A DNA stretch of 64,000 bases from Erysipelotrichales bacterium (GTDB lineage: Bacteria > Bacillota_I > Bacilli_A > RFN20 > CAG-826): NCBI GenBank assembly GCA_022508535.1, contig JAFLUZ010000003.1:1-64000 (forward strand). The letters run 5' to 3'. The position numbers were made by a program, and so were the translations under genes. The notes under the pieces were generated by a model. That model did not search any database. It saw nothing but the letters and a program-made list of their open reading frames with translations, and had not been told where the DNA came from. Positions 37,981-46,220 of this stretch are shown one piece after another. How positions within the stretch are numbered: the stretch's first letter is position 1; every line of letters starts with the position of its first letter.

Positions 37981-38901
37981 ATGAGTGTAAAAAAAATCAT
38001 TCCATTAATATTACCATTGGTTTGTTTGGCCTCTTGTGGTAGTAACGACAATAGTCAAACAAAATCCGATGATTATTCGATCATAGAAAAAGAGTCATGG
38101 GATAGTGATGGAAAATTAAAAGTATTAACTATTGGAAATAGTTTTTCTGATGACACAATGGAATATTTTTATGAAATTGCAGATTTAGTAGGTGTTGGAG
38201 ATATTGAATTAGGTAACTTGTATATTGGTGGTTGCACTTTAGAAACACATCTTAATAATGCTAAAGATAATTCTCCTAGTTATGAATATCGCACAAATTA
38301 TGATGGAAATTGGAAAACTGAATTTAGATATAAAATGCTTGATGCGGTAAGTAGTAATGATTGGGATTTCATTTCTTTTCAACAAGCAAGTGGTTATAGT
38401 GGAATAGAATCTTCTTATGATTGTTTAGATGAATTAATGGATATAGTGGAAAGTCATTGTATATCTAAAAATACTAGATTCGTCTGGAATATGACATGGG
38501 CTTATCAACAAAATAGTAACCATTCAGATTTTCCACGTTATGATAAAAGCCAAACTAAGATGTATGAAATGATTACTGAGACAGTGCAAAAGAAGATAGT
38601 TACAAACAAGCGGATTGAAATTATTTCACCAACTGGTACAGCAATACAAAACGCACGACAATATTTGGGTGATAATTTGACTAGAGATGGATATCATTTG
38701 TCTTACATTTTTGGTCGCTATATTGCGGGATGCACGTTTTTCTCTGCTTTAACAGGTATTTCACCTAGTATGATAGTTTATTATCCCACAGGTGTTGATG
38801 TGCAATTTAGAAGAGCATTAAATGAAGATGATTTAACTGCAATTCAAGATGCAATACTATTTGCATTAGATAATCCTTTTGAAGTAGTAAATATTTTATA
38901 A
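37981..38901 (+). CDS. DUF4886 (SGNH-hydrolase-like) lipoprotein
   Basis: A 306-residue lipoprotein, signal end LASC (Cys19). The DUF4886 domain begins at about residue 42 with VLTIGNSFSDD (the GNS block with the nucleophile Ser), and has GNLYIGGCTLETH and SFQQASGYSG. It ends in TRDGYHLSY (the catalytic Asp/His block). Members of this group are secreted SGNH esterases, often acting on acetylated polysaccharides; the exact substrate is unknown. CTGGAGGAG precedes the ATG. The next gene encodes a second esterase-like enzyme 35 bases on, probably in the same operon. Confidence 0.85.
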   Translation: MSVKKIIPLILPLVCLASCGSNDNSQTKSDDYSIIEKESWDSDGKLKVLTIGNSFSDDTMEYFYEIADLVGVGDIELGNLYIGGCTLETHLNNAKDNSPSYEYRTNYDGNWKTEFRYKMLDAVSSNDWDFISFQQASGYSGIESSYDCLDELMDIVESHCISKNTRFVWNMTWAYQQNSNHSDFPRYDKSQTKMYEMITETVQKKIVTNKRIEIISPTGTAIQNARQYLGDNLTRDGYHLSYIFGRYIAGCTFFSALTGISPSMIVYYPTGVDVQFRRALNEDDLTAIQDAILFALDNPFEVVNIL

Positions 38902-38936
38902 TTAATAATGATTAAACATAAAAAAGAGGTATTTGG

Positions 38937-39653
38937 ATGAACAAAACATTATTTATTCAAAAACGATATAATAAATTAAATTATTGTGAATATATACCAA
39001 AAATTAATAGAGGTGAAAAAGTTCCTTTGGTTTTATTTTTGCATGGTGGTGGAGAAAGAGGTAGTGATAATAAATCACAACTTAAAAATGCTATTTTGAA
39101 AGTAATAAATAAAAAATCTACATCAAAATTTATGAATTCAGTAGTAATTGCGCCACAATGTCCTTTGAATATAAGATGGGTGAATACTCTTAGTGGAGAT
39201 GGAAACTATACCTTAGCCAAAGTAGAAGAATCTAAACTAATGAAACAAGTTGTATCGTTAGTAAAAAGTTATATGAATTTAGATTTTATAGACAAAAATC
39301 GCGTATATGTTATTGGTCTTTCAATTGGAGGATTTGGAACATGGGATTTGCTTGCAAGGCATTCAGATATATTCACGGCAGGTGTACCAATTTGTGGTGG
39401 AGGCCCTACTGATGCAATTAATATTTTAAAAAATATTCCTATTTATACTTTCCATGGCACTAATGATTTTGTAGTGCCTTATAGTGGCACAAAAGAAATG
39501 GTTGATTTAATTATAGGTGCCGGAGGAACAAAAATTAATTTTGTGAGTTTTAAAAGCGCAGGACATAACGTATGGGATGATGCAATTATTTATGATGGCG
39601 ACAGAGCAAATCCGAATCTAGAAGACTGGTTATTTAATAACAGAAACAGATAA
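38937..39653 (+). CDS. Alpha/beta hydrolase, esterase/LpqC-like
   Basis: A 238-residue enzyme with the alpha/beta hydrolase triad visible: the oxyanion block LFLHGGGERGSDN, nucleophile Ser in VIGLSIGGFGTWD, Asp in FHGTNDFVVP and His in SAGHNVWDDA. This pattern fits the PHB-depolymerase/feruloyl-esterase-like group that hydrolyses carbohydrate esters. It has no signal peptide and should be cytoplasmic. It follows the DUF4886 lipoprotein in the same direction (AAAGAGG upstream), suggesting paired removal of ester groups from a polysaccharide and its fragments; that pairing is inference. Confidence 0.87.
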   Translation: MNKTLFIQKRYNKLNYCEYIPKINRGEKVPLVLFLHGGGERGSDNKSQLKNAILKVINKKSTSKFMNSVVIAPQCPLNIRWVNTLSGDGNYTLAKVEESKLMKQVVSLVKSYMNLDFIDKNRVYVIGLSIGGFGTWDLLARHSDIFTAGVPICGGGPTDAINILKNIPIYTFHGTNDFVVPYSGTKEMVDLIIGAGGTKINFVSFKSAGHNVWDDAIIYDGDRANPNLEDWLFNNRNR

Positions 39654-39776
39654 ATTTGTAAATTGATAATGTTAAAACATTAAAAAATTAAAAGCAAAAC
39701 ACGAACGAAAAGAGAAATTATTAGCAAAATTTTAAAATAAAAAAAATATATTTAGCTGGTAAATTATAAATAACTA

Positions 39777-39843
39777 TTGATTATAATCAATAAAATATGA
39801 TATATTTACTTAGCAACTTTCTTTGAGCAAGCTACAAGCTCAA
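39777..39843 (+). promoter_or_regulatory. rpmE promoter and leader hairpin
   Basis: TTGATT, an 18-base spacer and TATATT at 39801-39806. The leader contains TTGAGC paired with GCTCAA (39823-39843), 20 bases before the start codon. It may be a site for feedback by L31; that is speculative. The rest of 39654-39776 is AT-rich with nothing recognised. Confidence 0.45.
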
Positions 39844-39863
39844 GGCGGAAGGAGATATTAACT

Positions 39864-40070
39864 ATGAAAAAAGATATTCACCCAGGTTACCATAAGTGCA
39901 CAGTTACTTGTGTCTCATGTGGAGCAACATTTGAAACAGGATCAACATTAAAAGAAATTCGTGTTGATACATGTTCAAACTGCCATCCATTCTATACTGG
40001 TAAACAACGCTTTACACAAACTGATGGTCGCGTTGATCGTTTCATGAAGAAATACGGAATGAAAAAATAG
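39864..40070 (+). CDS. rpmE: Ribosomal protein bL31, zinc-binding form
   Basis: A 68-residue protein of the large subunit, at the subunit bridge. It starts [12 protein letters not shown] and keeps the zinc ligands (Cys12 and Cys16 region VSCGATF, then [13 protein letters not shown]), so it is the Zn2+ (C+) form rather than the zinc-free paralogue. GGAAGGAG lies upstream. It forms a single-gene unit with a strong terminator. No second L31 is in the window. Confidence 0.96.
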   Translation: MKKDIHPGYHKCTVTCVSCGATFETGSTLKEIRVDTCSNCHPFYTGKQRFTQTDGRVDRFMKKYGMKK

Positions 40071-40087
40071 TTTTCAATCGAGTATTA

Positions 40088-40120
40088 AACCGTTATCAAC
40101 GCGATAACGGTTTTCTTTTT
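40088..40120 (+). terminator. Terminator of rpmE
   Basis: A perfect 10-bp stem AACCGTTATC with GATAACGGTT, followed by TTCTTTTT. It ends 18 bases before the metG start. Confidence 0.9.
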
Positions 40121-40138
40121 ATGAAAGGATGATTAGTT

Positions 40139-41725
40139 ATGAAAAAGAATTATTACATTACAACACCAATATATTATCCAAGTGCCAATTTGCATATTGG
40201 CCATGCTTATTGTACGACTTGCTGTGACGTTATTGCGCGTTTCCGTCGTATCAGAGGATATAATACATATTTTTTAACTGGCGCTGATGAACACGGTGAA
40301 AAAATTGAAAAGAACGCAGAAGCAAAAGGAATGACTCCTCAAGCTTTTGTAGATGATATAGTCAAAGGTATTGAAGATTTATGGAAAGCATTAGAAATCA
40401 CTAATGATGATTTTATTCGTACCACCCAAGAAAGACACTGGATGGTTGTTCAAAAAATATTCTCAAGATTACTCGAACAAGGTGATATTTATCTAGGCAA
40501 ATATAAAGGATGGTATTGTACACCTTGCGAATCTTTCTGGACTGATACTCAAGTAGGAGAAAATCACATATGTCCTGATTGTGGTCGAGAAGTACACGAA
40601 GCTGAAGAAGAAGCATATTTCTTTAAGGTAAGTAAATATGCAGATCGTTTGGTTAAGTTTTATGATGAGCATCCAGAATTTATTTATCCTGAATCAAGAA
40701 AAAATGAAATGTTAAATACATTTATTAAACCAGGATTAGAAGATCTTTGTATTTCTCGTACTTCATTTAGTTGGGGTGTACCAATTAAAGAAAATCCAAA
40801 ACATGTTATTTACGTTTGGATTGATGCTTTAGTAAATTATATTTCTGCTTTAGGATATTTAAGCGAAGACACCTCAAAATTCAAAGAATTCTGGGGAGAA
40901 GATACAGAAATTGTTCACGTTATTGGAAATGATATTACAAGATTCCACACGATTTATTGGCCAATCTTATTAATGGCTTTAGATTTAAGATTACCTGATA
41001 AAGTATTTGTCCATGGACTACTCATGATGAAAGATGGCAAAATGTCTAAATCAAAAGGAAATGTAATTAACCCTTATCCATTAATTGAAAAATACGGTGT
41101 TGATGCGGTTAGATATTATCTTGTTAGAGAAACAATTTTTGGTCAAGATGGAACATTCTCACCAGAACAATTTGCTGAACGTCTAAATATGGATCTTGCA
41201 AACGATTATGGTAATTTATTAAGTAGAACAATTTCCATGATTTCTAAATATTTTAACGGCGTCATCCCTAGATATGTTGGAGATGTCACAGAATATGACC
41301 ATTATTTAAGAGAACTTGCGGATGTAACAGTCAAGAAATATGAAGAAGGATTTGACTCACTTCACATTACTGATTCATTTATTGCGGTTATGGAATTTGT
41401 GTCACGTGCAAATAAATACATTGATGAAACAATGCCTTGGGCACTTGCAAAAGATGAAAGCAAAACTAAAGAACTTGCATCAGTTATGACACACTTGGCT
41501 AATGTTTTATATATTAGTTCTATTTTACTTCAACCTGTTTTAATTCACGCCGCTAATAAAGCTTTAGATGCTTTAGGTGTTTCTGACGAATTAAAGAAGT
41601 ATGATAATGTATATGGATTTGGAAAACTTCAAAACGTGGAAGTACATAAAATTGATCCATTATTCCCACGTTTAGATGTAGCCAAAGAAACAGAATACAT
41701 TAAAGGACTAATGCAAAATAAATAA
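40139..41725 (+). CDS. metG: Methionyl-tRNA synthetase (short form)
   Basis: Charges tRNA-Met. The class I core shows HIGH in NLHIGHAYC, the zinc knuckle with CTPCESFW and CPDCGREV, the KMSKSKGN loop, and an anticodon-binding helical domain. The length is 528, shorter than the Bacillus and E. coli enzymes (about 650-680), because the C-terminal EMAP/Trbp111-type tRNA-binding domain is absent. The ATG at 40139 follows GAAAGGATGA. Confidence 0.97.
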   Translation: MKKNYYITTPIYYPSANLHIGHAYCTTCCDVIARFRRIRGYNTYFLTGADEHGEKIEKNAEAKGMTPQAFVDDIVKGIEDLWKALEITNDDFIRTTQERHWMVVQKIFSRLLEQGDIYLGKYKGWYCTPCESFWTDTQVGENHICPDCGREVHEAEEEAYFFKVSKYADRLVKFYDEHPEFIYPESRKNEMLNTFIKPGLEDLCISRTSFSWGVPIKENPKHVIYVWIDALVNYISALGYLSEDTSKFKEFWGEDTEIVHVIGNDITRFHTIYWPILLMALDLRLPDKVFVHGLLMMKDGKMSKSKGNVINPYPLIEKYGVDAVRYYLVRETIFGQDGTFSPEQFAERLNMDLANDYGNLLSRTISMISKYFNGVIPRYVGDVTEYDHYLRELADVTVKKYEEGFDSLHITDSFIAVMEFVSRANKYIDETMPWALAKDESKTKELASVMTHLANVLYISSILLQPVLIHAANKALDALGVSDELKKYDNVYGFGKLQNVEVHKIDPLFPRLDVAKETEYIKGLMQNK

Positions 41726-41729
41726 AAAT

Positions 41730-41762
41730 AATGTCTCACTTTTATAGTGGGACATTTGTTTA
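41730..41762 (+). terminator. Terminator of metG
   Basis: AATGTCTCAC pairs with GTGGGACATT (one wobble), then TTGTTT. The next ribosome-binding site follows at once, so some read-through into the methyltransferase is likely. Confidence 0.75.
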
Positions 41763-41773
41763 AAAGGAAAGTT

Positions 41774-43150
41774 ATGAAAAAGAAAAAGAATTTTGATTTA
41801 GGCACTATCACTGGAACATGTGTTGACTACACATATGATGGAAAAGGAATAGTAAGAACACCAGCAAAGCCAGTTTTTGTTGATGCTTTACTCGTGGGTG
41901 AAAAAGCGGATATTAAATTAAATTATGAAAAAAGTGAAATGTATTTTGGAAAAATAGTAAAACTGCATAATTTATCTAATGACCGCATTAAACCACTTTG
42001 CCCTGTTTCTACAGCATGTGGTGGTTGTTGTTTCCAGAATTTAAATTATTCTGCTCAATTAAAATTCAAAAAGAAAAAAGTAGAGGATGCATTTTATAAA
42101 ATCGCTCACATGAAAGTAAAAGTGGATGACGCTGTGGGAATGGATGATCCATATTTCTATCGAAATAAAATCCAAATGCCAATTGGATTAAATCAAAAGA
42201 AAGAAATAATTTCTGGATTTTATCGCATGGATTCGCATGAAATTATCCCAATTAAAGAATGTTTTATTGAAGATAAAAGAGCGGCACATATCATTGATAC
42301 CCTAAAGAAACTTATGAAAAAACATAAGATTCTTCCGTATGATGAAGATACAAGAACTGGCATTATTAGACATTGCTTAATTAGAACAAGTAAATATTAT
42401 CCTCAAATCATGGTTGTTTTAGTAACAAATGCTGATTCTTTCCCAGGAAGAGGAAATCTTGTAAAAGATTTACATAAAGAATGTCCAGAAATTACGACAA
42501 TTGTTCAAAACGTTAATAAAAGGGACACTAATGTTATAATCGGAGAAAAAGAAAATGTGTTACTTGGAAGAGGATATATTTTAGACGAATTATGCGGAGT
42601 TAAATTTCAAATTTCTTCTAAATCATTCTATCAAGTTAATCCAATTCAAACTGAAAAATTATATCAATTAGGCATTGAAAAGGCTAATCTAAAAGGAACA
42701 GAAACTATTTTAGATGCTTATTGTGGAATAGGAACAATTGGATTAATTGCATCAAGTAAAGTAAAACACGTAATTGGTGTTGAAATTATTAAAGATGCAA
42801 TTAAAGATGCTAGAAATAACGCGAAATTAAATAATATTACGAATGTTGAATATTATGCGGAAGATGCATCAAAATTCATTTTAGACTTAGAAATAAAACA
42901 TCAAAAATTAGATGTTGTATTTATAGATCCGCCAAGAAAAGGATCAGATAAAGTATTCTTGGATGCTTTATTAAAATTAAAACCAGAAAAGATTGTCTAT
43001 ATTTCTTGTGATCCAAGCACACTTGCAAGAGATGTAGCGTATTTAAATAAAACATATGAAGTTAAATCAGTAACGCCTGTTGATATGTTTCCTATGACTT
43101 TCCATGTAGAGACAGTTGCGTTGCTAACAAGAATCTTAAAAAAGGAGTAA
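41774..43150 (+). CDS. 23S rRNA (uracil-5-)-methyltransferase, RlmCD/RlmD type
   Basis: Methylates uracil C5 in 23S rRNA using S-adenosylmethionine. The 458 residues have an N-terminal TRAM domain (TGTCVDYTYDGKGIV...) and a four-Cys iron-sulphur motif (LCPVSTACGGCCFQN). The SAM domain has LDAYCGIGTIGL and FIDPPRKGSD, and the catalytic Cys lies in YISCDPSTLARD. Bacillota use one enzyme (RlmCD) for both U747 and U1939, which is the likely role. The start is the ATG at 41774 after AAAAGGAAAG. It is followed at seven bases by an unknown gene in the same direction. Confidence 0.93.
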   Translation: MKKKKNFDLGTITGTCVDYTYDGKGIVRTPAKPVFVDALLVGEKADIKLNYEKSEMYFGKIVKLHNLSNDRIKPLCPVSTACGGCCFQNLNYSAQLKFKKKKVEDAFYKIAHMKVKVDDAVGMDDPYFYRNKIQMPIGLNQKKEIISGFYRMDSHEIIPIKECFIEDKRAAHIIDTLKKLMKKHKILPYDEDTRTGIIRHCLIRTSKYYPQIMVVLVTNADSFPGRGNLVKDLHKECPEITTIVQNVNKRDTNVIIGEKENVLLGRGYILDELCGVKFQISSKSFYQVNPIQTEKLYQLGIEKANLKGTETILDAYCGIGTIGLIASSKVKHVIGVEIIKDAIKDARNNAKLNNITNVEYYAEDASKFILDLEIKHQKLDVVFIDPPRKGSDKVFLDALLKLKPEKIVYISCDPSTLARDVAYLNKTYEVKSVTPVDMFPMTFHVETVALLTRILKKE

Positions 43151-43156
43151 AATAAA

Positions 43157-44431
43157 ATGTGGTATATAATTGCAGGATGTTGTATTTTAAGCGCTATAGT
43201 TATTAGCATTGTGTTTTTTTTAAAAATTAATAGAAAAAAAGTACCGCATATAAAAACGGGGACTGATAGTAGCACAAAAAAAATTGTTCCATTACACAAT
43301 ACTAATCAAGAAATTGCAATTAAAGTAGAGATGCTCCCAACAGAAGCGATTATAGATGAAAGCAAATTGATTGAAATTACTGATAGCAATGTGTTAGCTC
43401 ATATTAATAATTTGATTCCAGAATTAGCTAAAATTACAACGAATGTTGTCAATGTTTCAAAAAATATTGCACAAAAAAAGGAAGTTCTTTACAAAGCAAT
43501 AATTCCAGTCGGAGCAAAATTGGCAGATTCAAGAGCAACAGATGGTGCAGTTCGTGGATTTTATCATGGTGCAAAGGGGATAAGTGGACATGCAAATTTT
43601 ATAGCTACAAATGCTCAAAATAACGCTTTGAGTATAGCAAATGCTGCGACAGCTGCTATGAATCTTGCATCAATGGTTGTTGGTCAATATTATATGTCAC
43701 AGATTAATTCTAAACTTAATACTATTAGTGATGATATATCAGCAATATCTAATTTTCAAAATAGTGAATATAAAAGTAAAGTGAAAAGTTTAATTATTCA
43801 AATTACTGCAATTGCAGAATTTCAAGTCGAAATTTTAGAAAATAATGAACTTAGAAATTCAAAAATTAGTCAAATTAACAATTTAGAATCAGAATGCGTT
43901 CAATTACTTGTTCAAGCGAATTTAATGCTGAGTGATTTTGCAAATAAATCAAATCTAGATTTTAAAAAATATGAAAAATCATTAAAGGAAGCACAAAATT
44001 GGTTTTTACATCAAAATGCTTTATTAAATATTTTGTATAAATTAGCTGAATTAAAATACACGTTATATCTTGGAACTGTTTCAAGAGATCAGTGCGTAGC
44101 ACTTATATCAAATTATATTTCTGAAGTAAAAGATACACAGAATAGACTTGCACATTGGCATCGGACAACAATGGAGCGATTGAATATAGATGTAAGAAAA
44201 AAGCGTCATAAACGAGTTGGTTTTGATAGAGTAATTCATTTAATTCCAGGATTGATAGAAAATGATGCAAACTTCCGCACAATAGAAGAAAATACTGCTA
44301 ATATGATTATGACTCAAATTTCAGGATTTAATGACATGATTTTCCAGGATAGAACTAATCTATATGATGAAGATGTTCAATTAATTGCTAAAAATGGTAA
44401 AGTATACTATTTGCTTAAAAATGAAGACTAA
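43157..44431 (+). CDS. Unknown membrane-anchored helical protein
   Basis: A 424-residue protein that I do not recognise. An N-terminal transmembrane helix (IIAGCCILSAIVISIVFFL) is followed by a polar linker. A long helical region comes next, with an alanine-rich hydrophobic stretch at about 150-180 (NALSIANAATAAMNLASMVVGQYYM) followed by SQINSKLNTISDDISAISN, which looks like a coiled coil. The last part is basic (DVRKKRHKRVGFDRVIH). AAAGGAG in the end of the methyltransferase gene serves as ribosome-binding site, so it may be co-transcribed. Its neighbours downstream are decayed NERD and DUF4177 genes. The plan resembles phage- or defence-type membrane proteins only in general terms. Confidence 0.8.
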   Translation: MWYIIAGCCILSAIVISIVFFLKINRKKVPHIKTGTDSSTKKIVPLHNTNQEIAIKVEMLPTEAIIDESKLIEITDSNVLAHINNLIPELAKITTNVVNVSKNIAQKKEVLYKAIIPVGAKLADSRATDGAVRGFYHGAKGISGHANFIATNAQNNALSIANAATAAMNLASMVVGQYYMSQINSKLNTISDDISAISNFQNSEYKSKVKSLIIQITAIAEFQVEILENNELRNSKISQINNLESECVQLLVQANLMLSDFANKSNLDFKKYEKSLKEAQNWFLHQNALLNILYKLAELKYTLYLGTVSRDQCVALISNYISEVKDTQNRLAHWHRTTMERLNIDVRKKRHKRVGFDRVIHLIPGLIENDANFRTIEENTANMIMTQISGFNDMIFQDRTNLYDEDVQLIAKNGKVYYLLKNED

Positions 44432-44459
44432 GCTTAAATAAATCATAATGTAAAAGATT

Positions 44460-44653
44460 CTTTTAGTTATTTGCTAATCAAGTGAAGGCGAAGAAATGAT
44501 TACTACTTTAATAAAAGATTTAATAATTAAAAAAACAATTATTTAATAAACGAAGAAAAAATCTTAAAGTATTAGAATAAAATATGAAAAATAAATAGAG
44601 AAAAATTTTTAAGAAAAAAAATTATATCAGTTGTCATCATTTTGTGGACAACT
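44460..44653 (+). pseudogene. Decayed 3' end of a NERD-nuclease gene with its terminator
   Basis: This stretch can be aligned by eye with the 3' end of the intact NERD gene and its terminator at about 51374-51570. Shared blocks in order are ATTAAAAA..AATTA, AAGAAGA..ATCTTAAA, ATTAGAA, ATGAAAAATAAAT, TTTTAAGAAAAA and the terminator AGTTGTC/TTTTGTGGACAACT. In this copy the frame is broken by stops and the terminator has lost its T-run (44629-44653). It is the remnant of a duplicated or recombined copy. The 28 bases before it hold nothing recognisable. Confidence 0.65.
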
Positions 44654-44689
44654 TAAATTGACAGAAAAATATTAATAAGAGTGTTATTT

Positions 44690-44848
44690 ATGTTTGAATA
44701 TTAAGTTTTAGAATCTAAAAACTCTGAAGAAGCTGAAAGCATCATGAATGAAATGGCAAAAGATGGTTGGAGAGTTATCTCAAATATTTTTTGGACAAAT
44801 TTTAGAATAAGATTAATTATTACTTTTGAGAGAGATATAAGAAAATAA
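44690..44848 (+). pseudogene. DUF4177-like small gene broken by a nonsense codon
   Basis: Translated from the ATG at 44690 the frame reads MFEY, stop (TAA at 44702-44704), then VLESKNSEEAESIMNEMAKD and GWRVISNIFW, ending FERDIRK at 44848. The pattern (MFEYKVLE, then EMAKDGWRVIS, then LIITFERD) is that of the small DUF4177 family. The stop stands exactly where a Lys codon is expected (AAA to TAA). Everything after it is intact, so decay is recent, or this is a sequence error, or the short form starts elsewhere. Confidence 0.75.
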
Positions 44849-44910
44849 ATATATTTTAATTTTAATTTATTACTTAAATTAAAGGTGTTTTTATAGTAGT
44901 ACAACATACA

Positions 44911-44946
44911 TTGTTAAAATAGTGATATATAGTATATACTATATAT
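44911..44946 (+). promoter_or_regulatory. Promoter with a 22-bp perfect palindrome
   Basis: TTGTTA at 44911, an 18-base spacer and TATACT at 44935-44940. The -10 sits inside a perfect palindrome at 44925-44946 (half-site ATATATAGTAT). It looks like an operator for a dimeric repressor on the lipoprotein promoter. The AT-only content lowers certainty. Confidence 0.55.
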
Positions 44947-44969
44947 TAAATTTAAAAGGAGAAATATTT

Positions 44970-46220
44970 ATGAAAAAAAAGTGTGTTTTTAGTATAGTAA
45001 CATTTGGCCTAATTAGTGGATTTTTATTTTCATGTGGAAATGGATCAAGCACAAATTCTAGCAAAGAAGATGATGACATACCAGCATCTGAAGTTTCAAA
45101 AGCTTTAAAAAATATCAAAGAAGGCTATAAATTAAGCGGATCTGGGAAGTTATTTGAAGATGAAGAAGCAGATTTTTCATTTGAATACACTTATTTAAAT
45201 AAGGATGAAGAAGGATTTAGCACAAAAATATCACTTGTTTATCCAGATGATCCAGATGATATATTAATTGATGAAACATATTTCAAAGATGAAGATGGAA
45301 ACATCTATCAAGAATCATTAGGAATAGATAATGTTGTTAAAAGAGATATTAATATGAATTATACGTATGAAAGTGCATATATTAACCCATTTACATTACT
45401 AAATGAAAACGATTTTTATTTAGAGAGTAATGGAAAATATAGTGTTGATACTCATAAAATGTCTTATGTTCTTGATAAAGTATTTTATATGAATAACAAA
45501 TTTGTTTCAGCATTTATGACAATCAAAGATGATAAGTTTGTTTCTTTTGAAGTGAATGCAAAAGAAGCTTTTGAAAACAATTCGTATGTTTCAAAAGTTG
45601 AAGGAAACTTTAATTATGATAATGTAAAACTAAATCATGTTTTACCATTAGAGGAAAGTGATGCACAAAAGAAATTAACAACAGCTCTTAATAGTGTTGG
45701 TGATGCTTTTGTGATTGATTTTATTAATAACAAAGAGAGCGAACATCAAAAAATATATATGTCAGGTAAATCAATCTTTGTTCAATATGACTATTCCGCT
45801 ACAGAAATTGATGAATGGCAAGATAGTTGGTGGAATTCAGTTATTGGAGAAAATGGATTAATTGAATTATATTATATGGCAGATATAGATGCTTGGGGAG
45901 ACAATGGCAACAGTTATGAATCTTATGAAGAAGCATTGCCTAAGTTTGATATTATTTCAGGTGCATTGTTTGAATACGACGAAGCAAGAGATGTATTTAC
46001 ACTTGAAAGTGAATATGCTGATATTGTCGCCGGTCAATTTATGCCAAAAATGTTTTATAATGCCGTAGGATATAAAAATAATTTAACCATAGAAATTTCT
46101 TTAGCAAATGACTCACTTTCGAATTTGCATTTCTTTAATAAAGATTGTGATATCGAGATGATTTTGAGTGAATTTGATGGACTACCATTTAATCTTAAGG
46201 ATGAGGCGGTAAGCATTTAA
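44970..46220 (+). CDS. Secreted lipoprotein, paralogue of the N-terminal half of the 48130 lipoprotein
   Basis: A 416-residue lipoprotein; the signal peptide ends in FLFSC (Cys22), followed by a Ser/Asn/Asp linker. The body matches the first 400 residues of the minus-strand lipoprotein at 48130: NPFTLLNENDFYLESNGKYS aligns with NPFFEIEETDFTFISKGKYS, and KLTTALNSVGDAF with KLGNALASIGENY. No enzyme motif is seen. The start is the ATG at 44970 behind AAAAGGAG. Its stop overlaps the next start by one base (TAATG), so it is coupled to the BspA-type gene. Confidence 0.83.
   Translation: MKKKCVFSIVTFGLISGFLFSCGNGSSTNSSKEDDDIPASEVSKALKNIKEGYKLSGSGKLFEDEEADFSFEYTYLNKDEEGFSTKISLVYPDDPDDILIDETYFKDEDGNIYQESLGIDNVVKRDINMNYTYESAYINPFTLLNENDFYLESNGKYSVDTHKMSYVLDKVFYMNNKFVSAFMTIKDDKFVSFEVNAKEAFENNSYVSKVEGNFNYDNVKLNHVLPLEESDAQKKLTTALNSVGDAFVIDFINNKESEHQKIYMSGKSIFVQYDYSATEIDEWQDSWWNSVIGENGLIELYYMADIDAWGDNGNSYESYEEALPKFDIISGALFEYDEARDVFTLESEYADIVAGQFMPKMFYNAVGYKNNLTIEISLANDSLSNLHFFNKDCDIEMILSEFDGLPFNLKDEAVSI

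Noticed and set aside
44658-44663. TTGACA as a promoter for the DUF4177-like pseudogene
   Set aside because: No -10 element lies at a usable distance.
44701-44907. Minus-strand 68-codon ORF
   Set aside because: It is antisense to the DUF4177-like pseudogene and AT-rich non-coding sequence, with no ribosome-binding site.
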